Assembly: GCA_017470115.1 (NCBI GenBank)
Contig: JAFUEZ010000003.1
Coordinates: 237,064-301,063 of the forward strand
Direction of reading: 5' to 3'
Length of the DNA: 64,000 bases
DNA from: Bacilli bacterium
GTDB taxonomy: Bacteria; Bacillota_I; Bacilli_A; RFN20; CAG-826
A program made the position numbers and the translations under genes. Every line of letters begins with the position of its first letter. Within the stretch, counting starts at the first letter, position 1. Under the pieces are notes generated by a model, which saw only the letters and a list, made by a program, of their open reading frames with translations, ran no database searches and was not told the origin of the DNA. Positions 38,939 through 47,891 of this stretch are shown here, piece by piece.

Positions 38939-40942
38939 ATGGCTGAAAAAGCAAAAAAAGGATTTTTTGAGACAAAATTAATGTCGACAAAAATCAAGAG
39001 CCAAACAGTCTCACTATTTCCTGAAGCAGCATTAGGTTATTTGCTTGGACCTATGCTTGCTTTAATGTCAAATGGCGTTGTTAATGGTTGGCTTGTCCAA
39101 TATTGGGACAAAGTTCTCGGCTTAGAAACTTGGGCAGCATTATTTGAAACAATCCTTCCAATTGTCTCCGCAATTATTATCGTTATCGGTAACTTAGTTG
39201 TTGGAAGATTGATGGAAAGAAAACCAAGTTTAGCCGGTAAGGCAAGACCACTCTTATTGATTGGTATGCCAATCGTTGCTATTGCTTTATTAGCATTATT
39301 CTTAGTGCCTTTCCCAGAAGCAGCTCGTGAAGTTCCAGAAGCAGGAGCTCAAGATAATGGCATTTTAGCATTAGCATTCGTTACAATTGGTTACAATTTA
39401 TACTACGCAATCGCATGGCCAATTTATTACACATCACACTCAGCACTTGTTGGTTTATCAACACGTGACAGTGGAAAACGTGGTTTACTTGGAACAGCTG
39501 TTATGGGTGCTCAATTAGCAGCCGCAGGTATTTCAGGTATGGCTGGTGGATTTCTTGTCGACTTATTAAAATTATTACCTGTTTATAAATATTCAGATGC
39601 GTTCTATGAAGCAAACAAAGAAAGTCTTAAATTAGCAGCACAAGTTACAAATAGTTTAAGTGAAGCACAACGTGATACTAACTATATAATTGAAGTTAGC
39701 CGTCAACAAGCAAATGAAAAATGGACTATTTTAATGATCGTTATGATCGGTGCTTTATTCCTTGGCGCTTTAATGGAATACTTCTTCACACGTGAAAGAA
39801 TTACTGAAGAAAACGTTAAATTTGAACGTTCACTTGGTGAAAAACAAGGTGAAGATAAGAAAGTTAAAAAAGGCTCAATGAAAGAGCAAATTTCCGTTTG
39901 TGTTAAAGATAAATACTGGTGGTTCATCATGATCTTCTGGTTCTTATATCAATTTGGTGGAATGATGAAGAATAATGGCATGTCATTCTACTCACAAGCA
40001 TTAACCGGAGAAAACGCACTTTCATCATTAATTAATACAGTTGGTGCAATTCCAACAGCAGTTGGTATGGCACTTGTCTGGCCAATTGCAATTAAATTCA
40101 CAAAAGCAAAATCAATTTCATTTGGTGGTATTCTTGCCGCTCTTGCAGCATCAGCAGCATTCTCATCATTAGCATTTATTGGAAATATTCCAGTTATCTC
40201 AACAATTTCTGTCGCTTCATTTGTTGTTAAAGCATTAGGCACAGCACCTGCAATGTATGTTTCAATGGCATTAATGGCAAACGTTCTTGATCACCAAGAA
40301 GCAGTTTATGGAATTAGAACTGATGGATTCTCAATGGCAGTTTATGGATCAATCATGGTCGCTATGGCAGGTGTCTGTAACGGTATCATCGTTGGTTTAA
40401 ATAATATCCCTGGCGTTGACAAAGCATTCTTAAATACATTCCTTGCTTATGGTGTTGAAGGTATTTGTTACTTAGCAATCGCTATTATGTTCTTATTCTT
40501 GAATGTTGAAAAATTCACAAGAGTTGACAACAAAGCAATCGTTGCTGATCATAAAGCTAAAGTTTTAGCAGAAGGTGGCGAATGGGTCGAACCTGAAGAA
40601 GCAACAAGACGTGAAGAAGAAGAAAATGCTCGTTTAGTTGAAGAAGCAAGAGTTGAACAATTAAAACTTGATTGTGAAAAGAAACATCTTAATTTCGAAG
40701 AAGAAAATGCTAAATATTTAGAAAAGAAAGCTGCAGCTGATAAAGCAGCAGCCGAAAAGAAAGCAGCTGCAGAAGCTGCAAAACAAGCAAAATATGACGC
40801 ATTAACTCAAGAACAAAAAGACGCAATTGAACAAAAGAAAGCTGCTAAGAAAGCTAAAGAAGATGCTGAAGATGAAAAAGCATTAGTCGAACTCAATAAA
40901 GCAAGAGAAGCTTTCAATAGACAAGCTGTTGTACTCGAATAA
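38939..40942 (+). CDS. GPH-type MFS transporter with long coiled-coil tail (probable rhamnose/rhamnoside uptake)
   Basis: 667 residues. The first about 530 form roughly 12 membrane helices in MFS/GPH arrangement; the N-terminus resembles GPH sugar symporters. Residues about 545-667 are a highly charged, Glu/Lys/Ala-rich coiled coil (DKAAAEKKAAAEAAKQAKYD), much longer than the usual tail and probably cytoplasmic. Position inside the rhamnose locus, behind a promoter with a related upstream site, points to rhamnose or a rhamnoside as cargo. An AGGAGG site is present. Bidirectional terminator after the gene. Confidence 0.85.
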   Translation: MAEKAKKGFFETKLMSTKIKSQTVSLFPEAALGYLLGPMLALMSNGVVNGWLVQYWDKVLGLETWAALFETILPIVSAIIIVIGNLVVGRLMERKPSLAGKARPLLLIGMPIVAIALLALFLVPFPEAAREVPEAGAQDNGILALAFVTIGYNLYYAIAWPIYYTSHSALVGLSTRDSGKRGLLGTAVMGAQLAAAGISGMAGGFLVDLLKLLPVYKYSDAFYEANKESLKLAAQVTNSLSEAQRDTNYIIEVSRQQANEKWTILMIVMIGALFLGALMEYFFTRERITEENVKFERSLGEKQGEDKKVKKGSMKEQISVCVKDKYWWFIMIFWFLYQFGGMMKNNGMSFYSQALTGENALSSLINTVGAIPTAVGMALVWPIAIKFTKAKSISFGGILAALAASAAFSSLAFIGNIPVISTISVASFVVKALGTAPAMYVSMALMANVLDHQEAVYGIRTDGFSMAVYGSIMVAMAGVCNGIIVGLNNIPGVDKAFLNTFLAYGVEGICYLAIAIMFLFLNVEKFTRVDNKAIVADHKAKVLAEGGEWVEPEEATRREEEENARLVEEARVEQLKLDCEKKHLNFEEENAKYLEKKAAADKAAAEKKAAAEAAKQAKYDALTQEQKDAIEQKKAAKKAKEDAEDEKALVELNKAREAFNRQAVVLE

Positions 40943-40961
40943 TAGTTATCAACATAAACAA

Positions 40962-40992
40962 AAAAGATGTGGAAAACTTTTCCACATCTTTT
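40962..40992. terminator. Bidirectional terminator between transporter and DeoR genes
   Basis: AAAAGATGTGGAAAA and TTTTCCACATCTTTT pair almost end to end, with T runs on both strands. Confidence 0.85.
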
Positions 40993-41009
40993 ATTGTTGA
41001 AAACTAATT

Positions 41010-41771
41010 TTAGTGAATCACTGTTATATTAAATTTATCGAGTTTTGCTTGTTCAGTTTCGTTAAATTTAAATGGTGTAATTAAAACATCAATATCACTT
41101 AATGTTGTTGATCTATAAAGAATTTTCTTTCCGTATTTTGATTCATCAGCTAAAACAATTGCTTTATCACTATTTGCACACATTGTCTTTTTTATTTCTG
41201 CTGAATCGATTGTAGATTCAGAAAAACCATAATCTAAATCAAAGCCTCCACAAGAAATTAATGCGAGATCTGCATGGAAATTTCTAATATCAGAGATTGC
41301 TTTAGGCCCTAAAATTGAATTTGTATTGGCTTGAACTTGGCCTCCACAAAGCATTAAATTACATGATGTATGAGCAATGATTTCGTTAGCAATGAATAAA
41401 CCATTTGTAATAATTGTTACGTTTTTAAAACTATTAAGGAAAGGAACAATGTGAAGAAGTGTTGTTGAAGAATCGATAAATACTGAAATGTTGTCATGTA
41501 AGAAAGTGACAGCTTTTTGACAAAGGGATCTTTTTTCAACAACATTAATCTTTTCTCTTAATTCAAATGCTGACTCTCTATTAGTTGGATTTGGATTTAA
41601 CATAACAGCACCAAAAGTTCTTGTAATTAAACCTTTTTGCTCCATTTTCGTTAAATCTCTTCTTACTGTCGCAGCCGATGCATAGAGCTGATCAGAAAGC
41701 TCATATACGCTATGAGATTTATTATCTTTTAAAATATCTAGAATTTTTCTTTGTCTTTCAATATCATACAT
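41010..41771 (-). CDS. DeoR-family regulator of the rhamnose locus
   Basis: 253 residues from the ATG at 41771. Upstream ATGs at 41783 and 41804 are in frame, but MYDIERQRKILDIL is the usual DeoR start and AAGGATGG lies about 12 nt before it. The N-terminal HTH (about 5-55) reads VYELSDQLYASAATVRRDLT; the C-terminal sugar-phosphate sensor domain includes IDSSTTLLHIVPFL, the LCGGQV strand and a VLADESKYGK motif. Family members sense sugar phosphates such as rhamnulose-1-phosphate. Divergent from rhaBD with about 120 bp between, which contains dyads that could be its operators. Confidence 0.88.
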   Translation of the reverse strand: MYDIERQRKILDILKDNKSHSVYELSDQLYASAATVRRDLTKMEQKGLITRTFGAVMLNPNPTNRESAFELREKINVVEKRSLCQKAVTFLHDNISVFIDSSTTLLHIVPFLNSFKNVTIITNGLFIANEIIAHTSCNLMLCGGQVQANTNSILGPKAISDIRNFHADLALISCGGFDLDYGFSESTIDSAEIKKTMCANSDKAIVLADESKYGKKILYRSTTLSDIDVLITPFKFNETEQAKLDKFNITVIH

Positions 41772-41828
41772 ACATTTGTCCATCCTTGATTGAATATGAA
41801 ACATTTTAGCATTTAGAATTACTAAATA

Positions 41829-41875
41829 TCAATATTTAATCAAAGTTTTGAGTAAATTATACTAAATAGTATAAT
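41829..41875 (+). promoter_or_regulatory. Promoter, upstream site and operator of rhaBD
   Basis: TCAATATTTAATCA (41829-41842), 5 nt, TTGAGT (41848-41853), 16 nt, TATAAT (41870-41875). Over the -10 lies TTATACT-AAAT-AGTATAA (41857-41874), a perfect 7-bp dyad typical of a repressor site. Confidence 0.65.
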
Positions 41876-41893
41876 TTTAAAGGATATGCGTTT

Positions 41894-44188
41894 ATGTCAA
41901 AAGTTTTAAGTATAGATATAGGAGCAAGCTCAGGACGATTTATAGTTCTCAGTTATGAAAATGGTTTATTCTCATCTAAAGAGATTTATAGATTTTCTAA
42001 TGGAATGAAAACTATAAAAGGTCATTTGAGATGGGATATTGATAAGATTTTTGAAAACATTTTAGAAGGTTTAAAAATTACCTTAACTACATATAAAGAC
42101 ATCTCATCTATTGGTATCGACACTTGGGGAGTTGATTATGGATTGATTGATGATAATGGCAAGTTAATCGATCTTCCAATTGGCTATAGAGACGAAAGAA
42201 ATAAATTAGCCGCTAGAGAGCTTTTAAGCAAAATTAATTACCAACAAATATATGAAGAAAGTGGCATTCAATATTTAGATTTTAATACTATTTTCCAATT
42301 ATATAGTGATATAAAAAGTGGGATTAAATTCGAAACTTTCTTGTTAATTCCTGATTTGCTCGTTTATCTTTTAACAGGTGAAAGACGTACAGAAATTACT
42401 AATTTTTCAACAACTGGATTATATAATCCAACTACGAGAAAGGTCTCAAAGAAACTGCTTGATTTAATTGGCTTAGATGAAAGTAAAATTTCTCCATTTG
42501 TCTATCCATCTGAAAGAATTGGAGTTTTAAAAGACTCCATTGTTAAAGAACTTGGAATTTATCCAGTTGATGTTGTTTCTGTTGGAAGTCACGATACAGC
42601 AAGCTGCGTAGCTAGTGTTAAATTAAAAGAAAATTCTGCTTATATTTCGAGTGGTACATGGTCTTTATTAGGGATTGAACTCGATGAGCCAAATAAAAGC
42701 GTTGAAGCCTTTAAAGCAAATTTAACTAACGAAATTGGTGTTGAACATAAAGTGAGATTCCTCAAAAACATCATGGGTATGTTTATTGTTCAAGAATTGA
42801 AAAAAGATTTTGAAGTATTGCATCCAAATTTAAGTTTCCAAGATCTTCAAGATGAAGCAGCGACTGTGACTAATAATGAAATATATGTAGATATTAATAA
42901 TGATTTATTTTCAAAGCCTGGTGACATGCAAAAGAAATATTATGAATATCTTGTAAAAACTAGACAATATAAAAATACTCTTACAAATGGTGAAATAATT
43001 AGGTCAATTTATGAATCAATGGCCTTTAAATATAGAGAAGAATTTGAAAGATTAAAAGCCGTATCTAAAAAAGATTTAAACGAAATCATCGTTATTGGTG
43101 GTGGCAAAAACGCAAAACTTTTGAATCAGATTATAGCTGATACGCTTGATATAAAAGTTAAAACAGGATTAGGTGAAGCTACGATTTATGGTAATGCACT
43201 TGCTCAATTCATCTATTTAAAAGAATTTAAAAATTTAGATGAAGCTAGACAAAAACTTGCATTATCTTATGAGGAAGAGGAATTTCTCCCACAAAATGTT
43301 GGAATTTACGAACAAAAATACTCAAGATATAGAAATTTAATAGAAAGTAGAGGGTTCAATATGAGAGTGTTAGAAGCAAAATTTGTTAAACAATTTATTA
43401 AATTGTGCGATGAAGGATGGAAGAAAGGTTGGCACGAAAGAAACGGAGGAAATCTTTCTTATAGAATGACTGAAGAAGAAGCTAATTCTATAAAAGAAAA
43501 CTTTGTTGAATCAAAATGGCAAGATATTGGAACTGAGGTTCCTGAACTTGCAAACGAATACTTCTTAGTTACTGGAAGTGGTCGTTATATGATGAACGTT
43601 AAGGAATATCCAGAGTCAAATATTTGTATCATTAAAGTCGATAGAACAGGAACTAAATTCATGATTCTTTGGGGTTTAGTTGATGGGGGAAGACCAACAA
43701 GCGAACTCCCAAGTCATTTAATGAATCTTGAAGTTGTGAAAAAGAGAACAAATGGAAAATATAGAGTTGTCTATCATTGCCATGCAACAAACATCATTGC
43801 CCTTACTTTTGTTTTACCTCTTAGTAATGAAGTATTTACACGTGAATTATGGGAAATGGCAACAGAGTGTCCTGTAGTATTCCCTTCAGGAGTTGGTGTT
43901 GTTCCATGGATGGTTCCAGGCGGAAAAGATATTGCAATCGCAACATCTAAATTGATGGAAAAATATGATTTAGCAATTTGGGCACATCATGGAATTTTTG
44001 GAACAGGCGAAGACTTTGAATCAACATTTGGACTTGTTGATACAGTCGAAAAGAGTGCTGAAATTTTAGTTAAAGTATTATCAATGACTCACGAAAAACG
44101 TCAAACAATTACACGTCAAAACTTTGAAGATTTAGCCGCTGATTTTAAAGTCACACTTGATCCTGAAACTTTAAAGATTTGTAAATAA
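41894..44188 (+). CDS. Rhamnulokinase / rhamnulose-1-phosphate aldolase fusion
   Basis: 764 residues in one uninterrupted frame. Residues 1-480 are RhaB: DIGASSGRF, SIGIDTWGVDYGLIDDNG, GSHDTASCVAS and a late VIGGGKNAKLLNQIIAD. Residues 490-764 are RhaD (275 residues, as the stand-alone enzyme): MRVLEAKFVKQFI, ERNGGNLSYRM, zinc histidines in YHCHATN and WAHHGIFG, and a C-terminal domain with no gaps. The product would phosphorylate L-rhamnulose and split rhamnulose-1-phosphate to DHAP and L-lactaldehyde. M490 has AGAGGG 8 nt upstream, so a separate RhaD may also be made. AAAGGA precedes the first ATG. Confidence 0.9.
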   Translation: MSKVLSIDIGASSGRFIVLSYENGLFSSKEIYRFSNGMKTIKGHLRWDIDKIFENILEGLKITLTTYKDISSIGIDTWGVDYGLIDDNGKLIDLPIGYRDERNKLAARELLSKINYQQIYEESGIQYLDFNTIFQLYSDIKSGIKFETFLLIPDLLVYLLTGERRTEITNFSTTGLYNPTTRKVSKKLLDLIGLDESKISPFVYPSERIGVLKDSIVKELGIYPVDVVSVGSHDTASCVASVKLKENSAYISSGTWSLLGIELDEPNKSVEAFKANLTNEIGVEHKVRFLKNIMGMFIVQELKKDFEVLHPNLSFQDLQDEAATVTNNEIYVDINNDLFSKPGDMQKKYYEYLVKTRQYKNTLTNGEIIRSIYESMAFKYREEFERLKAVSKKDLNEIIVIGGGKNAKLLNQIIADTLDIKVKTGLGEATIYGNALAQFIYLKEFKNLDEARQKLALSYEEEEFLPQNVGIYEQKYSRYRNLIESRGFNMRVLEAKFVKQFIKLCDEGWKKGWHERNGGNLSYRMTEEEANSIKENFVESKWQDIGTEVPELANEYFLVTGSGRYMMNVKEYPESNICIIKVDRTGTKFMILWGLVDGGRPTSELPSHLMNLEVVKKRTNGKYRVVYHCHATNIIALTFVLPLSNEVFTRELWEMATECPVVFPSGVGVVPWMVPGGKDIAIATSKLMEKYDLAIWAHHGIFGTGEDFESTFGLVDTVEKSAEILVKVLSMTHEKRQTITRQNFEDLAADFKVTLDPETLKICK

Positions 44189-44204
44189 TTTATGTTTTTA
44201 AAAT

Positions 44205-44233
44205 AAAAGGCATGTTCTTTGAACATGCTTTTT
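44205..44233 (+). terminator. rhaBD terminator
   Basis: GCATGTTC (44210-44217), TTT, GAACATGC (44221-44228), then TTTTT. Confidence 0.85.
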
Positions 44234-44289
44234 ATGTACTTTTATTGATTTAATTAATTTTTCTAGTAAAATCTTATTTAGGTAAAGTT

Positions 44290-44676
44290 ATGAAAAAGAA
44301 TAGACAATCAGAAGAAGATTATTTAGAGAAAATCTTGATGTTAGAAGAAGAAAACGGAAAAGTCAGATCAATTGATATTGCTAACTTAATGGGTTTTTCA
44401 AAGCCTTCAATTAGCATCGCAATGAAAAAGCTTGAGGCAAAAAAACTTATAGAATTTAATAAAGATAGCAATTATATTGTTTTAACAGATGAAGGAAAGC
44501 GCATCGCTGAATCAACTTATAGAAGACATAAGCTTTTAACGAAATTTTTTGAAAAAATTGGTGTTCCAGATAATGTAGCTGAAGAAGATGCTTGCGAGAT
44601 TGAGCACGGTCTAAGCGTAGAAACATTTAACAAATTAGAGGAATACTTAAAATCAATTGATATTGAAATTGAATAA
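44290..44676 (+). CDS. DtxR/MntR-family metal-dependent repressor
   Basis: 128 residues, no SH3-like C-terminal domain (MntR size). N-terminal winged helix: QSEEDYLEKI then a recognition helix in SKPSISIAMKKLE. Dimer and metal region: RRHKLLTKFF and DACEIEHGLS. In the metal site the N-terminal residue is Asp (as MntR D8), while the DACxxEH cysteine is as in DtxR C102. It senses Fe2+ or Mn2+; which one cannot be fixed. Its target genes are not obvious in the window. Confidence 0.87.
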   Translation: MKKNRQSEEDYLEKILMLEEENGKVRSIDIANLMGFSKPSISIAMKKLEAKKLIEFNKDSNYIVLTDEGKRIAESTYRRHKLLTKFFEKIGVPDNVAEEDACEIEHGLSVETFNKLEEYLKSIDIEIE

Positions 44677-44683
44677 AAATATG

Positions 44684-44720
44684 AAATCTAGGCTTAAATT
44701 CGGTCTAGATTTTTATTTTT
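44684..44720 (+). terminator. Terminator of the DtxR-type gene
   Basis: AAATCTAG (44684-44691) pairs with CTAGATTT (44705-44712), followed by a T run. Confidence 0.75.
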
Positions 44721-44733
44721 ACTATATTTGTAG

Positions 44734-44739
44734 TATAAT
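44734..44739 (+). promoter_or_regulatory. -10 box placed for a leaderless mRNA
   Basis: TATAAT ends 6 nt before ATG 44746; there is no Shine-Dalgarno site. A 5-bp dyad TACTA / TAGTA (44720-44724, 44731-44735) overlaps it. Confidence 0.5.
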
Positions 44740-44745
44740 CTAATT

Positions 44746-45972
44746 ATGGAAAAGCAAGTAGTTAGATTTGAATATAAAGAGTATGGTCTAAAAGAAAAGG
44801 TAAGATCATATACAATAATGCTAGAAGATGAGCATTTTGTTTTTGTTAATAATCGAAATAACAAAACTTATATATTAAATAAAGACGGAATGAATGAAAT
44901 CTTTGCAAAATACGATTTCAAAGATTTAACTGTTTCAAACATTTATCCTTTTAAGGTTAAAGAACAAATAGATTATGAGATTAAAATATATTTTGAAGAC
45001 AATCATGATATGATTGAAATTAATGGATATTCTCATTTCCCAGATTTTTATAACGAATTTATTAATGACATTTCTAAGTTAATTCCTAATCACAACTTGT
45101 CTTCTTTAAAAGTAAAAGATGAGATGCTAGATAAAGACAAAAAATACATCACTAACTATATTGAAAAAGTAACTATTAATACAAAGCAAGGAATTATTGT
45201 CATTCCTAAAGATAGACTTGGAGAAAACGAGTACGATATTGCCATCGATGTTTTTGATCTTAATAAATATTATAAGAAAGAAGACTTGAATTTTGTGCTT
45301 CCAGTTAATGTCCATTACTTCACTTATTTATTTAATAAGCTTTGTAATTTTGGAGAAACTGGTGATAAGAAAAATTCTTTAGATGATGAATATATTGATA
45401 TTAGACTACACAACAAAAAACACAGATATTTTGATTTAAATTTAGAAAAGAATCAAAAAAGCCTGCAGAAGTTGATTATTTTTCTAAAAATGTATTCAAA
45501 AATTGAAGTTTTAGATGCGTTAATTAATCCATCATTTGTTGAAAATTTTGAAAAAACACACGCTTTGCCAAAAACAAAGTCTGACTTAAATAGAGAATTT
45601 TTAAGCTTAATCAATGATAAGAAAATGGATCTTGTTGATGCACTTATACAACTTTCAAAAAACAATCCAAACTTTTCAATGTATGATTTGATTTCGATTG
45701 CTTATATGAATCAAGAAAATTATTTTGTCTACATCATTGATAAAGCGGGTAAGATTCATGAAGAAAAAATTGATGCTGACAATGAAAAGAAGCTTAATAA
45801 ATATTTTAAAGTTAAAGAATTTGATGAGCTAAAAATCATATCGCTTTCAGATAAATATGATGCTTTGGTTTATAGAGAAAATGGCGAGGCTCATATAAAT
45901 GTCATCTCATCACAATTTGAAGATCTTGAATTTTTGCAAATAGACAAATCACTTTTGTCAGTAATTGAATAA
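44746..45972 (+). CDS. Large soluble protein, unknown function
   Basis: 408 residues, acidic and Lys/Asp/Asn-rich, with no signal peptide or membrane helix. I recognise no domain; the chain alternates beta-rich stretches (first 130 and last 100 residues) with a helical middle. The ATG has no ribosome-binding site and a TATAAT box lies 6 nt before it. Its own terminator follows. Monocistronic. Confidence 0.7.
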   Translation: MEKQVVRFEYKEYGLKEKVRSYTIMLEDEHFVFVNNRNNKTYILNKDGMNEIFAKYDFKDLTVSNIYPFKVKEQIDYEIKIYFEDNHDMIEINGYSHFPDFYNEFINDISKLIPNHNLSSLKVKDEMLDKDKKYITNYIEKVTINTKQGIIVIPKDRLGENEYDIAIDVFDLNKYYKKEDLNFVLPVNVHYFTYLFNKLCNFGETGDKKNSLDDEYIDIRLHNKKHRYFDLNLEKNQKSLQKLIIFLKMYSKIEVLDALINPSFVENFEKTHALPKTKSDLNREFLSLINDKKMDLVDALIQLSKNNPNFSMYDLISIAYMNQENYFVYIIDKAGKIHEEKIDADNEKKLNKYFKVKEFDELKIISLSDKYDALVYRENGEAHINVISSQFEDLEFLQIDKSLLSVIE

Positions 45973-46007
45973 ATTTAATAATTTGCCTCTTTTAACCATA
46001 TTAATTC

Positions 46008-46042
46008 AATCCCTATAATGATATAATTATAGGGATTTTTTT
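46008..46042 (+). terminator. Terminator of the unknown gene
   Basis: AATCCCTATAAT (46008-46019), loop GATATA, ATTATAGGGATT (46026-46037), then TTTTT. Confidence 0.85.
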
Positions 46043-46102
46043 AAAGTTGAACTGAGATATTATCTATAATAATTGTTTGACTTGTAGTGGAGGCTTAATT
46101 AT

Positions 46103-46447
46103 ATGAGTGAAAAATTAAGTTTTAACGAATATCAAAAGCACGCCTTTAATCTTATCAGTGAAGAAGGCAAAAAAGACATGATTACAAATGGTGTATTAGG
46201 TCTTGCTGGTGAGGCTGGAGAATGCTGTGATATTGTTAAAAAGTTTAAATATCAAGGTCATGAACTTGATAAAGAACACTTAAAAGATGAATTAGGCGAT
46301 GTTTTATGGTACATTGCCGAAACCGCTAGTGGTTTAGGAATTACATTAGAGGAAGTTGCACAATTCAATTTAGACAAATTACATAAGAGATATCATGGGG
46401 AAACTTTCCATGCAGTTGATAGTATCAACAGAAAAGAAGGTAAATAA
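46103..46447 (+). CDS. MazG-like nucleotide pyrophosphohydrolase
   Basis: 114 residues. MazG-type NTP-PPase: GLAGEAGECCDIVKK (metal-binding ExxE) and the DELGDVLWYIAETA motif. It hydrolyses (d)NTPs or modified nucleotides to monophosphates, a cleaning role. The GGAGG site is strong. The last base of its stop codon is the first of the next ATG (1-bp overlap), so it is coupled to the glycerol-3-phosphate operon, although a functional link is not obvious. Confidence 0.85.
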   Translation: MSEKLSFNEYQKHAFNLISEEGKKDMITNGVLGLAGEAGECCDIVKKFKYQGHELDKEHLKDELGDVLWYIAETASGLGITLEEVAQFNLDKLHKRYHGETFHAVDSINRKEGK

Positions 46448-47889
46448 TGGAAAAATTATATGATTCAATCATCATTGGTGGTGGTGTTATTGGATGCGCA
46501 GTTGCGAGATATCTATCTCGTTATAATGGATCATTTTTAGTTCTTGAAAAGCATAATGACGTTGGCGATGAAACATCTAGTGCAAACAGTGCTATTGTTC
46601 ATAGTGGCTATGATCCAAAACCAGGTACAAAAAAAGCAATATTTAATGTAAAAGGTAACAAAATGATGCCTCAAGTTGCTGAAGAACTTGATGTACCTTT
46701 TATCAAAAATGGTTCTCTCACAGTTTCTTTTTCAGATGAAGAAGATGAAACATTAAAAGAACTCATGGAGAGAGCAAAAGAAAATGGTGTTAGAGCTGAA
46801 TTAATCGAACATGATGAGCTTTTAAAAATGGAACCAAATTTAAATCCTGAAGCTCATAAAGCAATTCTCTGTCCAGATGCTGGAGTTATTTCTCCATTCA
46901 ATCTTTGCGTTAATTTCATGGAAAACGCTATGGATAATGGAGTTGAATTAAGACTTAACTCAAAGGTAGAAAAAGTCGAACATGATGGCGATATTTTTAG
47001 AGTTACATTAGAAAGTGGTGAAGCATTTGAAGCAAAAACAGTTGTTAATGCAGCTGGTCTTTATAGTGATGAAATCGCTGCTCAACTTGATGACATCAAT
47101 TATCATGTTGTTCCAAGAAAAGGCGAATATTATGTTTTAGATCACTTCAATGAAAACTGGGTAAAACATACTTTATTCATGTGTCCAACAAAAGTTGGTA
47201 AAGGTGTTTTAGTTTCACCAACTTCAAGTTTAGATTATATTGTTGGCCCAACAAACGAAGAAGCAAGTAAAACTGATACAAGTACAGAAGCAAGTGTTTT
47301 AGCTGAACTTAAAGCAACAGCTGCTAAACTTGTCCCACAAATTCCTTATTTTGAAAATATTCGTCAATTTAGTGGTGTTAGAGCAAATTCATCAGTTGGT
47401 GATTTTGTAATTGAAGAAAGTAAGAAAAATCCTGGAATGTTTAATCTTGCATGTATTATGTCTCCAGGTTTAGCCTCATCTCCAGCAATCGGTGAATATG
47501 TTGCTGATCTTGTTAAAGATAAATTGCATCTTGAAGTAAATCCAAACTTTAATCCAAGGATAAGAAAACATATTAGATTTACAAAACTCGATAGAGATGA
47601 ATACAACAAAATAGTTAAAGAGAATCCAAAATATGGAAAAGTAATTTGTAGATGTGAAACAGTTACAGAAGGTGAAATTGTCGACGCAATTCATAGAAAT
47701 TGTGGTGCAAGAACTGTTAAAGGTGTCAAAAAGAGACTTAGACCAGGTTTTGGTAAGTGTCAAGGTACATTCTGCCAAAACGACGTTATCAAAATTCTTG
47801 CTCGTGAATTAAATGTTTCACCAGATGAGATTAATTATAGTGACCTCAATACTCAAATTATGAAGTATGACGTTAAAGGAGGAAACTAG
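46447..47889 (+). CDS. GlpA-like FAD glycerol-3-phosphate dehydrogenase with [2Fe-2S] domain
   Basis: 480 residues. The FAD Rossmann motif GGGVIGCAVARYLSRY lies at about 10-25, followed by DETSSANSAIVHSGYD as in GlpA/LhgO proteins. The C-terminal BFD-like [2Fe-2S] domain has C401-R-C403 and C438-x4-C443. It oxidises sn-glycerol-3-phosphate to DHAP in the cytoplasm. With the two genes after it and glpK, it forms a compact anaerobic glycerol pathway. L-2-hydroxyglutarate oxidase is the main alternative but is unlikely next to glpK. Confidence 0.87.
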   Translation: MEKLYDSIIIGGGVIGCAVARYLSRYNGSFLVLEKHNDVGDETSSANSAIVHSGYDPKPGTKKAIFNVKGNKMMPQVAEELDVPFIKNGSLTVSFSDEEDETLKELMERAKENGVRAELIEHDELLKMEPNLNPEAHKAILCPDAGVISPFNLCVNFMENAMDNGVELRLNSKVEKVEHDGDIFRVTLESGEAFEAKTVVNAAGLYSDEIAAQLDDINYHVVPRKGEYYVLDHFNENWVKHTLFMCPTKVGKGVLVSPTSSLDYIVGPTNEEASKTDTSTEASVLAELKATAAKLVPQIPYFENIRQFSGVRANSSVGDFVIEESKKNPGMFNLACIMSPGLASSPAIGEYVADLVKDKLHLEVNPNFNPRIRKHIRFTKLDRDEYNKIVKENPKYGKVICRCETVTEGEIVDAIHRNCGARTVKGVKKRLRPGFGKCQGTFCQNDVIKILARELNVSPDEINYSDLNTQIMKYDVKGGN

Positions 47890-47891
47890 AC

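Noticed and set aside
43361-44188. RhaD as a separate gene starting at M490
   Set aside because: The frame is continuous with RhaB and no stop separates them. An internal start is possible but not needed, so I list one fused gene.
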